The position numbers and the translations under genes were made by a program. The notes beneath the pieces are model-generated. The model saw nothing but the letters and a program-made list of their open reading frames with translations. It was not told the DNA's origin and did no database searches. Positions 23,651 through 32,575 of a stretch of 64,000 nucleotides of DNA are shown piece by piece. Numbering within the stretch: position 1 is the stretch's first letter; each line of letters begins with the position of its first letter. Source of the stretch: Arsenicicoccus piscis. Lineage in GTDB: Bacteria > Actinomycetota > Actinomycetes > Actinomycetales > Dermatophilaceae. The stretch covers positions 186,001-250,000 of the forward strand of contig NZ_JAKZHV010000002.1 in assembly GCF_022568835.1 (NCBI RefSeq). The letters run 5' to 3'.

Positions 23651-24603
23651 CGGTGTCTGACCACCTCGACGGCGACGCGGCCCATCTGCTCCTGCGCACC
23701 GAGGCCGAGGTCCGTAGCCGCGCCTCGGCTGCTGGAGTCGACCCCGCACCGGCGCTGGCCTGGCGACGGCGCCTGTGCGGCGGCGCCGGCTCGGACGCCT
23801 GGACGCAGTACGACATCGATCTGCGTGACGACGGCGCGGTGCAGACCTGGTTCGACTCAGACCTCGCCGTGACGCTGCGGCGCATCCTGGCCGAGGCGGA
23901 CGCGAGCGAGGCGATCTATGTCCGCAAGCGTCCGGCGATCCGGCTCCGGCTGGAGCACCTGTCCGACCCCGGACGCCGCGAGGTGGAGCGGTCCTTGGCG
24001 TCCCTGGCGATCCGGGACGACGGGATCACTTGGCGTGCGGGCAGCTATGCGCCCGAGCTCGCCCTGCACGGCGGCGCACACGCCCTGACGCTCAGCCACA
24101 GCTTCTCGACCGCGGACACGCTGGCGACCCTCGACTTCCTGCGATCCGGGGCGTCCGGCGCGCCGGAGCACTCCGTCGGACAGCTGATGCGCGTGTTCTC
24201 GTTGTTCGTGGAGGACCGCTGGGAGCTGTGGGACGTGTGGACGAGGCTGGCCGTCCTGCGGGACGTGCCCAGTGCACCGGACCGTTGGTCCTCGTGCGCC
24301 TCCGCCCCCGCCGCACTGGCGTGGGTGGTCGCCGACGTGGATCAGGTGCTGGCCGGCTCGGCCACCCGCGACGACCACCTCTCCGAGGTCGTCGAGGCCC
24401 TCCGACCCGCCGCGGGTGACGTGGCTTCCGGGTGCTACGGCTTGGAGGTGCCGATCCGAGAGGTGCTCCCTCTCTGGGCCGTGTTCCACTGGAACAGAAT
24501 GGGTTTCGATCTCGCCATGCAACGGGCACTGATCGCCCTCGTCGTCACAGCCCTCACCCCGCTCCCGTCTCGTGCACCGACGAAGCCAGGGGCATCGTCG
24601 TGA
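23647..24603 (+). CDS. LanB C-terminal-domain protein (thiopeptide-type bacteriocin biosynthesis)
   Basis: A 318-residue stand-alone protein similar to the C-terminal elimination domain of class I lantibiotic dehydratases (SpaB_C / TIGR03891 type). The start region AWTQYDIDLRDDGAVQTWFDSDLAVTLRRIL and the following EAIYVRKRPAIRLRLE match the W-x-Y and F-x-x-R-x-x-x-x-x-L-R-L-R patterns of that domain. In complete LanB enzymes this domain removes glutamate from glutamylated Ser/Thr to give dehydroamino acids. The GTG start overlaps the radical SAM stop, and its own stop overlaps the next start, so translation is coupled. Confidence 0.8.
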   Translation: MTVSDHLDGDAAHLLLRTEAEVRSRASAAGVDPAPALAWRRRLCGGAGSDAWTQYDIDLRDDGAVQTWFDSDLAVTLRRILAEADASEAIYVRKRPAIRLRLEHLSDPGRREVERSLASLAIRDDGITWRAGSYAPELALHGGAHALTLSHSFSTADTLATLDFLRSGASGAPEHSVGQLMRVFSLFVEDRWELWDVWTRLAVLRDVPSAPDRWSSCASAPAALAWVVADVDQVLAGSATRDDHLSEVVEALRPAAGDVASGCYGLEVPIREVLPLWAVFHWNRMGFDLAMQRALIALVVTALTPLPSRAPTKPGASS

Positions 24604-26609
24604 CCGGGTCCGTCGTCGTGACGGCGGACGGCACCGCCCGCGAGACGGTCGGCTGGAGCGCCGCTCACCAGGTCATCGCTCGAGTGCCGCTGCTGCCCGT
24701 GTGCTCTGCGGAGTCGCCCTATGCCGACTTCCTCGCCGCCTGTCGCGACCAGGACGAGCTGGAGCATCGGTTGCTGCGCGTCGGGCGGCTGCTCGCGGCA
24801 GCGATCACACCCCTGGTGCCGCAGGCCCCCACCCCCACGGCTCGGCGAGCCTTGCTCCGGTGCCGGCGAGCGCTCTACAACGGACGGGCTGTCCGGGCCG
24901 ACGAGCTGACCGAGCTGCCTCTCAGGGAGGCCGCGATCCTGCTGAAGTATCGGCGGCTCCAGGAGGCGGCCACCGACGCCGAGCAGCAGGCGCTGAGCCG
25001 CTGGCGGACGGCCCGACGACGCAGCCTCGGTGAGCTTGTGGCCCGTATGCAGCTGCTGGACGAGCGAGACGGCGTCCCAGACCTGCCGGCGTCCCTCACG
25101 ACCGCGTGGCAGGGTGTCAAGGAACGCGTCGAGGCGACCGGCCTGCCGCACGAGATGGCCTCCAAGCCCTCGCGACTCGAGGTGTCGGGATGGTCGGTGC
25201 TGTGGCGCGCCGAGCTGAAGACCGTGCCGCTCGGGGCGCTGTGCTCGGTCGCTCCGGTGAGGTGGACGCGGACCTTCGGGGAGCACCGCACCGGCCGTGC
25301 GGGCACCCTCTCGAGGCCGAACGAGCGGGTGTCGGTCGCCAACGACCGCCTGCCGCTGGAGGGCCGCGACAGCCGCTGCGGCGCCGCCCGGCTCGATCCG
25401 CACACCGTGTGCCCGTCGCTCGTGGACCTGCACTGGTTCGGCGCCCAGGTGTGCGAGTCTGCCCCGGCGCCGGACGGTGCAGCTCTCGCCGACCTCATGC
25501 ACCGGGCCGGTCTGGTGCGGATGTCCTTGTCCGAGGCGGCCGCGCTGGTCGACTCCGTCGGTGGGCTGACGGCAGCCCGGCTCCTCACCCGGGACCGAGG
25601 TGGCAGCCTGGCCTCGGACCGGACCTGGGCTGCGACGGTCGCGGACGCGGTGACGTCGGGGCGGCCGATCCTGTCGGCTCATCAGGTGCCGCCGGGTCAT
25701 CAACGCCGCGCGTCAGGCGTCCGGGCCACCGCGCGGCTGCATCCTGCGACGACGCGCTCGGGTGATCCTGCCCTGCGGCTGTCGTTCTGGGGGGCGGCCC
25801 GGATGTCGTTCGTGGCGCGCTATGCCCGCGCGCTGCACGGTGACGGGACGGACCGGCTCGCCTGGCTGGACACCTGGCCGGGCCTCACCGACCTCGATCC
25901 GGGCACCGGGCTGGCGGTCGATCCCCACCCTGGTCGGTGCCGCACGCTGGGATGGCGAGCAGCGAGCGCGCAGACAGCCGACCTCGGTCGGATCGTGGTG
26001 GTGCCGGACCCGGGCGGAGTCCACCTCGTCGACCCGTCCACCGGACACCGCATCGACCCGGTCTACCTCGGCATGCTGGCTGTCGGGCGCCTCCCGTCAG
26101 CCATGGGCCTGGCGCTCGCGGTCGCGGACCGCCACCGCAGCACGATCGACGCCGTGCTGGCTGCCGTCAACGCGCACCTGGGCCGCCGGATCGCCGACAG
26201 CGTCCGGTGCGGTGCGGCCACGGCGATCCCGCCGGTGTGGCTCACCGACCATCTCCAGCTGAGCCCACCGACCTGGGTGATCCCCCTGGCCTCGGTCCCC
26301 GAGCCTGCTCGCCGCCCCGGCCCCGCCGGCTTCCGGGCCTTCCACCGTTGGGCGCAAGGCCAGTCGCTGCCGTCCGGGCCGGTCGCGGTGCGGCCCGTCG
26401 AGAGCCAGGACGAGCGATGCCTGCGTCTCGACCACCCGGAGGGGGTCATGGCGCTGCTGCGCATGCTCGGCGCGCCCGCCGGAGCCGTCCTGGTCGAGGA
26501 TCTCTCCTCGCTGTGGACGTCCCCGCACGAGACGCTGTCAGCCGGGGAGGACCGCTATCGCTACGAGCTGGCGGTGCAGCTCGATGGCCGCGCTGCGGTC
26601 AGGCGGTGA
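24600..26609 (+). CDS. LanB N-terminal-domain-like protein (lantibiotic dehydratase-like)
   Basis: A 669-residue protein with weak but coherent similarity to the tRNA-dependent glutamylation domain of LanB (Lant_dehydr_N). [12 protein letters not shown] lies near the N-terminus, and [19 protein letters not shown] matches the conserved R-x-T-P-F-G-x-x-A-G-V block, though its Phe is Leu. It is shorter than usual. With the preceding gene it would make a two-subunit LanB in reversed gene order. Alternatives are a peptide aminoacyl-tRNA ligase (PEARL), which lacks elimination, or a non-catalytic scaffold. GTG 24600 overlaps the previous stop by four bases, and its 3' end overlaps the convergent pyrH by 11 bases. 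Confidence 0.66.
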   Translation: MTGSVVVTADGTARETVGWSAAHQVIARVPLLPVCSAESPYADFLAACRDQDELEHRLLRVGRLLAAAITPLVPQAPTPTARRALLRCRRALYNGRAVRADELTELPLREAAILLKYRRLQEAATDAEQQALSRWRTARRRSLGELVARMQLLDERDGVPDLPASLTTAWQGVKERVEATGLPHEMASKPSRLEVSGWSVLWRAELKTVPLGALCSVAPVRWTRTFGEHRTGRAGTLSRPNERVSVANDRLPLEGRDSRCGAARLDPHTVCPSLVDLHWFGAQVCESAPAPDGAALADLMHRAGLVRMSLSEAAALVDSVGGLTAARLLTRDRGGSLASDRTWAATVADAVTSGRPILSAHQVPPGHQRRASGVRATARLHPATTRSGDPALRLSFWGAARMSFVARYARALHGDGTDRLAWLDTWPGLTDLDPGTGLAVDPHPGRCRTLGWRAASAQTADLGRIVVVPDPGGVHLVDPSTGHRIDPVYLGMLAVGRLPSAMGLALAVADRHRSTIDAVLAAVNAHLGRRIADSVRCGAATAIPPVWLTDHLQLSPPTWVIPLASVPEPARRPGPAGFRAFHRWAQGQSLPSGPVAVRPVESQDERCLRLDHPEGVMALLRMLGAPAGAVLVEDLSSLWTSPHETLSAGEDRYRYELAVQLDGRAAVRR

Positions 26610-27378
26610 CCAGCGTCCCGATCTTCTCACCTCGCACGGCGCGTGCCACATTTCCCTCACCCTCCATGCCGAACACGATCATGGGGAGCTTGTTCTCGCT
26701 GCACAGGCTGAACGCGGCCGCGTCGATGACCTTGAGGTTCTTGGCCAGCGCCTCGGCGTAGGTGAGGTGCTCGTAGCGTCGGGCGTCGGGGTTGGTGCGC
26801 GGGTCGGAGTCGTAGACCCCGTCGACGCCGCTCTTGCTCATCAGGACCGCCTGGCAGCCGGTCTCGAGGGCGCGCTGGGCGGACACCGTGTCGGTCGAGA
26901 AGTAGGGCATGCCGGCGCCGGCGCCGAAGATCACGACCCGCCCCTTCTCCATGTGCCGCATCGCGCGACGCGGGATGTAGGGCTCGGCCACCTGGCCCAT
27001 CGTGATCGCGGTCTGGACGCGGGTGTCGATGCCTTCCTTCTCGAGGAAGTCCTGCAGCGCCAGACAGTTCATCACCGTGCCGAGCATGCCGATGTAGTCG
27101 GCGCGGGCGCGGTCCATGCCCTGCTCCTGCAGCTGGGCGCCGCGGAAGAAGTTGCCGCCACCGATGACGACGCTGACCTGCACGCCGGAGCGCACGGCCT
27201 CGGCGATCTGCTTGGCGATGCCCTTGATGACGGCCGGGTCCAGGCCGACCTTGCCGCCACCGAACACCTCGCCGGACAGCTTGAGCAGCACCCGCTTGTA
27301 GGGGCGCAGGTCTTCGGCGTCGCTGCGGTGGGCCGCCTGGTCGGTCCGCTCGATCTGCTCGGTCTGCTCGGTCTGCAT
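26599..27378 (-). CDS. pyrH: uridylate kinase
   Basis: UMP kinase of the amino-acid-kinase fold, which makes UDP from UMP and ATP for pyrimidine synthesis. Key motifs are [13 protein letters not shown] (residues ~29-41), [30 protein letters not shown] and [16 protein letters not shown]. Length (259 residues) is standard apart from a ~24-residue acidic N-terminal tail rich in Glu, Thr and Gln. ATG 27376-27378 has AGGAGG upstream at a slightly long distance. Its usual neighbour frr is 11 kb away; the convergent LanB-like gene ends inside its last codons. Confidence 0.96.
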   Translation of the reverse strand: MQTEQTEQIERTDQAAHRSDAEDLRPYKRVLLKLSGEVFGGGKVGLDPAVIKGIAKQIAEAVRSGVQVSVVIGGGNFFRGAQLQEQGMDRARADYIGMLGTVMNCLALQDFLEKEGIDTRVQTAITMGQVAEPYIPRRAMRHMEKGRVVIFGAGAGMPYFSTDTVSAQRALETGCQAVLMSKSGVDGVYDSDPRTNPDARRYEHLTYAEALAKNLKVIDAAAFSLCSENKLPMIVFGMEGEGNVARAVRGEKIGTLVTA

Positions 27379-27534
27379 CGTCAAGGGGAGCCTCCTGGAG
27401 CGGGGGGAAGTCGGTCGTGGGTAGTTTTCCACATCGTGCGGACGTCAGGGACCAAGGGGCCCAGCCCTTGCCGTGCCCTGGCACAGGCCTCGCCCAGCCC
27501 GCACCAGCCGCGCCTGCCCGCGTCGGCGGTCGCG

Positions 27535-28593
27535 CTACCGCTCCTGCAGTCGCCGGCCGTCGCGGAAGAGGAGGGGACGGGCGAGGTCTACGTAGACCTC
27601 CTGGCCGACGGGCAGGCTCTGGCCCACCGCAAGGCTGTGCAGGGTGCGGTCCTCGACCTCGACGACGAGCTCGTGGAAGGCACCCCGCGGGACGACGCGC
27701 ACCACCCTGCCCCGCAGCCGGTCCTGCGGCGCGTGGCCGGCGGCCGAGGCACCCGGCTCGTCCACCGGGATCAGCCGGACGTCCTCGGGGCGAACGCCGG
27801 TGAGCAGGCCCTCCTCGGGGACCAGACGACCGCCGACGAGCCGGCCCGGCAGGGAGTTGAGCTGACCGACGAAACCCGCGACGAACTCGGTGCGCGGGTC
27901 GGTGTAGAGCTCGTCGGGCGCGCTGACCTGCTCGATCCGCCCGCCGTTCATGACGGCGATCCGGTCCGACATCGACAGCGCCTCGTCCTGGTCGTGGGTG
28001 ACGAGGACCGTGGTGATGCCGAGCCGCTGCTGCAGCTCGCGGATGTCCTCGCGGACCTTGACCCGCAGCTTGGCGTCGAGGTTGCTGAGCGGCTCGTCGA
28101 GCAGCAGCAGCTGGGGCTCCTGGACCAGGGCCCGGGCGAGAGCGGCGCGCTGCTGCTCACCGCCGGAGATGGTGGCCGGGCGGCTGTCGCGGTGGTGCAG
28201 CAGGTTGACCAGGCCGAGGACGTGCTCGACCCGATCGGTCACCTCGTGCTTGGGCAGCCGGCGCAGGCGCAGTGGGTAGGCGACGTTCTTGAAGACGGTC
28301 ATGTGCGGCCAGAGCGCGTAGTTCTGGAACACCATCGCGCTCGGGCGGCGCTCGGGTGGCAGACCGACGACGTCCTTGCCCTCGATCTCGATGCTTCCGC
28401 CGTCGGCCGCGAGGAAGCCGGCCACCATGCGCAGGGTCGTGGTCTTGCCGCAGCCGGAGGGGCCGAGCAGCGAGACCAGCTCGCCGGGGTGCACGGTCAG
28501 GTCGAGGTCGTCGACGACGGTGCGGTCGCCGAATCGCTTGACCAGCCCGGTGATTCGTAGCCCGTCGGTGGCGCGGGCGGCCTGCGTCGTCAT
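27535..28593 (-). CDS. ABC importer ATP-binding protein (FbpC/PotA type)
   Basis: A 352-residue ATPase with Walker A LLGPSGCGKTTTLRM (~residue 43), Q-loop VFQNYALWPHMTV, signature ISGGEQQRAALARAL, Walker B LLLLDEPLSNLDAKLR and switch VLVTHDQDEAL. A C-terminal TOBE-like region (residues ~250-350) is typical of importers for iron(III), polyamines, thiamine or phosphonates. The downstream end is separate from pyrH by 156 bases. It overlaps the following permease stop by four bases, so the four genes SBP-permease-permease-ATPase form one operon. Confidence 0.92.
   Translation of the reverse strand: MTTQAARATDGLRITGLVKRFGDRTVVDDLDLTVHPGELVSLLGPSGCGKTTTLRMVAGFLAADGGSIEIEGKDVVGLPPERRPSAMVFQNYALWPHMTVFKNVAYPLRLRRLPKHEVTDRVEHVLGLVNLLHHRDSRPATISGGEQQRAALARALVQEPQLLLLDEPLSNLDAKLRVKVREDIRELQQRLGITTVLVTHDQDEALSMSDRIAVMNGGRIEQVSAPDELYTDPRTEFVAGFVGQLNSLPGRLVGGRLVPEEGLLTGVRPEDVRLIPVDEPGASAAGHAPQDRLRGRVVRVVPRGAFHELVVEVEDRTLHSLAVGQSLPVGQEVYVDLARPLLFRDGRRLQER
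27583..27600. repeat. 18-base perfect palindrome inside the ATPase gene
   Basis: GAGGTCTACGTAGACCTC reads the same on both strands. It is built from two head-to-head copies of the GGTCTAC/GTAGACC heptamer that recurs through the window. It lies in the 3' part of the ABC ATPase gene, coding for EVYVDL on the minus strand. The codons GTC-TAC are ordinary, but GTA is rare here. A regulatory role inside the gene is not evident. Confidence 0.8.
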
Positions 28594-29399
28594 CGGATCT
28601 GGAAGCCTTCGGCGAGGTGGCCGCCCATGACGTGCTTGCGCACGAGCAGGAGCAGCAGGACGGACGGGACGGACAGCATGATGGAGAAGACGGCGGCCAC
28701 CTGGGGCGGGTAGTTGAGGATCAGGGAGTACATCTGGGTGGGCATCGTCATGTAGTCGGGCGCGCCCACGAGGTAGGTGCCCTGCGCCTCGTCGAAGCTG
28801 GCGAGGAAGCTCATGATGGCGGCCACCGCGATGCCGGGCAGGGCCAGCGGGAGGGTCACGGTGAAGAAGACCCGCAGCGGCTTGGCGCCGGCGTCGCGGG
28901 CCGCCTCCTCGAGGCTGCGCGGCACCGACGCGAACGCCGCGGCCGGGATCCAGGTCATGAAGACCACGGTGCCGATGACGTGCACGATGAGGATGCCGAG
29001 GACCGTCTGCATGAGGTTGAGCGCGTAGAACAGGGAGGCCATCGTGGCGAACAACCCCATCTTGGGGAAGGCGTTCGTGGCGAACAGACCGATGAGCATC
29101 GCTCTACGGCCTGGGAACTCGCGCCGCGCGAAGGCGTAGGCCGCGGGCAGGCACACCAGCGCCGAGATCAGCACCGTGAGCGGCGCGAAGGTCAGCGAGT
29201 TCTGCACCGCGGCGCCGAGGGCGGGGTCGTCGAGGACCACCTTCCACCACCGCGTGGTCAGGCCGTCGGGCAGCAGGTTGGGGTAGGTCCAGCTGGTCGC
29301 GAACGCCTGCGACGCCAGCCACAGCAGCGGACCGAAGACGAACAGGCACAAGGTGATCACCGCGACCGCGAGCAGCCCGCGCAGCGCCACGCGCCCCAT
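28590..29399 (-). CDS. ABC importer permease (second)
   Basis: A 269-residue inner-membrane permease of the binding-protein-dependent type I family. About six membrane helices are visible, for example LLAVAVITLCLFVFGPLLWLA and VAAVFSIMLSVPSVLLLLLV. The EAA loop reads EEAARDAGAKPLRVFFTVTLPLALPGI, where the ATPase docks. ATG 29397-29399 overlaps the stop of the first permease; upstream in-frame sequence is antisense-like and is not included. It probably pairs with the first permease as a heterodimer. Confidence 0.9.
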   Translation of the reverse strand: MGRVALRGLLAVAVITLCLFVFGPLLWLASQAFATSWTYPNLLPDGLTTRWWKVVLDDPALGAAVQNSLTFAPLTVLISALVCLPAAYAFARREFPGRRAMLIGLFATNAFPKMGLFATMASLFYALNLMQTVLGILIVHVIGTVVFMTWIPAAAFASVPRSLEEAARDAGAKPLRVFFTVTLPLALPGIAVAAIMSFLASFDEAQGTYLVGAPDYMTMPTQMYSLILNYPPQVAAVFSIMLSVPSVLLLLLVRKHVMGGHLAEGFQIR

Positions 29400-30331
29400 C
29401 ACCGGACCGCCTTGGCCGCGGTGCGGAAGTTGGCCCACACGTAGGCCGCGCCGATGACCGACGCGAGCGCGAACACGACGAACGCCATGACCACCGACTG
29501 CTGGGGCTGGTTGAACGACGAGAAGTAGTTGTTGATGTCGACGCCGAGCATGGTGGGGGCGTTCGGGCCGGTGAAGTAGGGGACGGTGAACGAGCCGAGG
29601 ACACCGATGGCGGTGAACGTCGCCGCGATGATCACCGGCACCGTCGCCATCGGCAGGATCACCGACCACACGGTGCGCGCCAGCGACGCCCCCGCGTCAC
29701 GGGACGCCTCGATCACGGCGTCCGGCACCGCCTGCACGCCCGAGCTGATCATCAGCACCGCGAACGGCAGCGAGGTCCACACCGAGCCGATGATGATCGC
29801 CGTCTGGGTGTAGGCCCACACCGGGCCCTCGACGCCGATCTGGGCCAGCGCGGTGCGCACGAAGCCGGTGCCGGAGTAGAACAGCAGGATCGCCCACGAG
29901 CCGATGACCACGGGGATGAACATCGGCACGATGGCCAGCACCGCCAGCGCCTTGGCGAGCCTGCTGTCCGAAAGTCGTTGGTAGAGAGCGATGCCGAACG
30001 CCACCAGCATCACCGCCACGGTAGACACCACGGTCACCGTCACGGTCAGCGCCAGGTCGCGCTGGAGGCGGGCGTTGGTGAGCACCTCGCGGTAGGCGTC
30101 CAGCGTGCCCCACCAGGAGGTGGCGACGTGCTGGTGCTGCGCGATCGTCGCGGTGACCGAGTTGAGCCCGCCCGTGTGACCGAGGCTGTAGAGCAGCGCG
30201 GTCACGATGGGCAGGCCGACGAAGACCAGGATCAGGACGATCGGCGGCAGGGCCATGAGCAGGCCGCCGGACCGTCCTGGGTGGGTCCGGCGAGGTCGTG
30301 CCTCGTGCTGCGCGGGTGAACCCGCCGTCAC
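29399..30331 (-). CDS. ABC importer permease (first)
   Basis: A 310-residue type I permease with about six membrane helices, starting LMALPPIVLILVFVGLPIVTALLYSL. The EAA loop is IEASRDAGASLARTVWSVILPMATVPV. The GTG start 30329-30331 overlaps the binding-protein stop (TGA at 30328-30330), a four-base overlap that supports coupled translation. A ~30-residue basic N-terminal tail (HEARPRRTHPGRSGG) precedes the first helix. With the second permease and the ATPase it forms the importer. Confidence 0.9.
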   Translation of the reverse strand: MTAGSPAQHEARPRRTHPGRSGGLLMALPPIVLILVFVGLPIVTALLYSLGHTGGLNSVTATIAQHQHVATSWWGTLDAYREVLTNARLQRDLALTVTVTVVSTVAVMLVAFGIALYQRLSDSRLAKALAVLAIVPMFIPVVIGSWAILLFYSGTGFVRTALAQIGVEGPVWAYTQTAIIIGSVWTSLPFAVLMISSGVQAVPDAVIEASRDAGASLARTVWSVILPMATVPVIIAATFTAIGVLGSFTVPYFTGPNAPTMLGVDINNYFSSFNQPQQSVVMAFVVFALASVIGAAYVWANFRTAAKAVR

Positions 30332-31506
30332 TGGCCGGGGACCTTCTGGTCCCACTGGTTGTTGAGGTCGTTGGAGACCTCGGAGACGTAGGTCGGACGC
30401 ATCGTCTCGGGCGCGGTCTGCTCGAACTTCTTCTGGACGTCCGCGGGCAGCGAGGCGAGCGGCAGCACCGGCGTGCCGGCGATCTGGGTCGCGATGGCGG
30501 CCTGGGCGTCGGGCGTGAGGACGTACTCGAGGAGCTTCTGCGCGGCGTCCTTGTGCGTCGTCGTGGCCGGGACGCCGAGGTAGGACGCGCCGCCGGTGAA
30601 GCTCGGGTTGCTGATCTGGGCCGAGCTGACGCTCGCGGGGATCTGGCCGTTGGTCTTGGCGGTCACGAACATGTCGGACCAGACGGGGGCCATGTCGATC
30701 TGCCCGGACGACAGCAGCTGCAGGACCTGGGAGTTGCCGTTGGGGTAGACGCCCTTGCCGTAGACGTAGGGGTTGAGGCCCTTGAGCACCGCGAAGCCCT
30801 TGTCCCAGCCGGCCATCGCGGCCTTGTCGTAGGTCGTGCGGAGCTTGTCGCTGGCCGCCTGGTCCATGTTGGCGTCGAGCACCGTCGTGACGAACGACTG
30901 GCCGGAGCCGCCGGACTTCGGCGAGTTGTAGGCGAACCGGCCCGGGTTGGCCTTGATCCAGGCCAGCAGCTCGTCGAGCGTCTTCGGCGGGGTCTTGACC
31001 TTGGTGGTGTTGTAGGCGAGCAGCACCGAGCTCGCGCGGTAGGGGACGCCGTAGCCCTTGCCGGCCTCGACCAGGGTCTTGTTGACCTGGGCGAGCGCGG
31101 GCAGCGTCGTGGCGTCCTCCTTGAGCAGCAGGTTGGCGCCCGCGGCCTGGGTGACGAAGCCCGCGTCGATGACGTCGAAGCCGACGTCCTTGCCGCCCTT
31201 GACGGCCGCCGCGAGCTTGGCGGCGTTCTGCGCGTCGTGCTCACCGTGCAGGTCGAAGTTGATGTTGACCTTGATGCCGGGGTTGGCCTTGGTGAAGCCC
31301 GGGACCAGCTGCTTGGTCCACAGGTCCTGGATGTTGGTGTCCGCGCTCACGAGGACCGTGACGGACTGGCCGGACTGGCCGCCCGCGCCACCGGCGGTGC
31401 CGGTCGACTGGGCGTTCTGGACGTCCGAGGTGGACTTGGCGCAGGCGCTCAGCCCGACAGCGAGCAGTGCGGTGAGACCGAGAACGAGCGGGCGGCGAGT
31501 AGCCAT
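30328..31506 (-). CDS. extracellular solute-binding lipoprotein of the ABC importer
   Basis: A 392-residue secreted binding protein. The signal peptide MATRRPLVLGLTALLAVGLSACAKS ends in a lipobox LSAC, so Cys22 is probably lipid-anchored. A Ser/Gly/Thr-rich linker follows, then VTVLVSADTNIQDLWTKQLVPGFTKANPGI, the start of a type 2 periplasmic-binding fold related to iron, thiamine, polyamine or sugar binders. The ligand is not deducible by eye. It begins the operon SBP-permease-permease-ATPase, placed between tsf and pyrH. Confidence 0.9.
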   Translation of the reverse strand: MATRRPLVLGLTALLAVGLSACAKSTSDVQNAQSTGTAGGAGGQSGQSVTVLVSADTNIQDLWTKQLVPGFTKANPGIKVNINFDLHGEHDAQNAAKLAAAVKGGKDVGFDVIDAGFVTQAAGANLLLKEDATTLPALAQVNKTLVEAGKGYGVPYRASSVLLAYNTTKVKTPPKTLDELLAWIKANPGRFAYNSPKSGGSGQSFVTTVLDANMDQAASDKLRTTYDKAAMAGWDKGFAVLKGLNPYVYGKGVYPNGNSQVLQLLSSGQIDMAPVWSDMFVTAKTNGQIPASVSSAQISNPSFTGGASYLGVPATTTHKDAAQKLLEYVLTPDAQAAIATQIAGTPVLPLASLPADVQKKFEQTAPETMRPTYVSEVSNDLNNQWDQKVPGQ

Positions 31507-31601
31507 GACGGATTCCCCTTCGTGGGCCGGTCTACGACGACCGGGATGACGGCGAGCACCACCCTAGTCCGATCCGGCCCCTGCGACCCGTTGGCAACGC
31601 G

Positions 31602-31637
31602 CACGGCCGGCCGCCTCCGACGAGGCGACCGGCCGTG
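31602..31637 (-). terminator. hairpin downstream of tsf
   Basis: CACGGCCGG (31602-31610) pairs with CCGGCCGTG (31629-31637), and inner bases CCGCCTC/GAGGCG extend the stem around a short CGAC loop. It lies 58 bases beyond the tsf stop on the minus strand and before the importer promoter. There is no clear T-run, which is common for high-GC terminators. Confidence 0.65.
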
Positions 31638-31694
31638 TTCACCGCGTGGTCAGCGGCGCGTTGCTCAGGTGTTGCTGGGGTGCTTCAGGAAGGC

Positions 31695-32522
31695 TCAGGA
31701 GCCGACCTTGAAGCGGGCGAACCCGGTCGCGGTGGCGCCGGCCTCGTCCAGGACCTTCTTGACGGTCTTCTTGGCCTCCTTGGCGAACGGCTGCTCGAGC
31801 AGGACGTTCTCCTTGAAGTAGCCGTTGACGCGACCCTCGACGATCTTCGGCAGGGCGGCCTCGGGCTTGCCCTCCTCCTTCGCGGTGGCCTCGGCGATGC
31901 GACGCTCGTTCTCGACGACCTCGGGGTCGATCTCGTCGCGCGAGAGCACCGACGGGGCGAACGCGGCGATGTGCATCGCGACGTCGCGGGCGATCTGCTC
32001 GTCCCCACCGGTGGTGGCAACGAGGACACCGATCTGCGCGGGCAGGTCGGGGCTGGTCTTGTGCAGGTAGGACGTGACGTGCTCGCCCTCGAGGCGGGCC
32101 ACGCGACGGACCTCGATCTTCTCGCCGATCGAGGCGTTGGCCTCGTCGAGCAGATCCTTGACCGTCTTGTCGCCGTCCTGGACCGCGAGCAGCGCGTCGG
32201 CGTCGGCGACCTGGTGGGCGACCGCGAGGTCGAGCACCTGGTCGGCCAGCGCGCCGAACTTCTCGCCCTTGGCGACGAAGTCGGTCTCGCAGTTGACCTC
32301 GACGAGCGTGCCCACACCGTCCTGGACGCGGGCGGCGACCAGGCCGTTGGAGGCCGAGCGGCCCTCGCGCTTGGTGACGCCCTTGAGGCCCTTGACGCGC
32401 AGGATCTCGGTGGCCTTGGCGCGGTCGCCGTCAGCCTCGTCGAGCGCCTTCTTGACGTCCATCATCCCGGCGCCGGTGGCCTCACGCAGCGCCTTGATGT
32501 CGGCAGCAGTGAAGTTAGCCAT
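31695..32522 (-). CDS. tsf: translation elongation factor Ts
   Basis: Guanine-nucleotide exchange factor for EF-Tu. The 275-residue sequence starts MANFTAADIKALREATGAGMMDVKKAL, with the conserved N-terminal UBA-like domain and TDFVAKGEKF (the EF-Tu contact T-D-F-V). The C-terminal core and coiled-coil regions are complete. It follows rpsB by 53 bases on the same strand, as in nearly all bacteria. The normal next gene pyrH is displaced by the importer operon. Confidence 0.97.
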   Translation of the reverse strand: MANFTAADIKALREATGAGMMDVKKALDEADGDRAKATEILRVKGLKGVTKREGRSASNGLVAARVQDGVGTLVEVNCETDFVAKGEKFGALADQVLDLAVAHQVADADALLAVQDGDKTVKDLLDEANASIGEKIEVRRVARLEGEHVTSYLHKTSPDLPAQIGVLVATTGGDEQIARDVAMHIAAFAPSVLSRDEIDPEVVENERRIAEATAKEEGKPEAALPKIVEGRVNGYFKENVLLEQPFAKEAKKTVKKVLDEAGATATGFARFKVGS

Positions 32523-32575
32523 GTGTTGTCGCTACTTTCTCTCTGAGCGGTGGGGGTGGTCGAAGCGAGCCAGGC

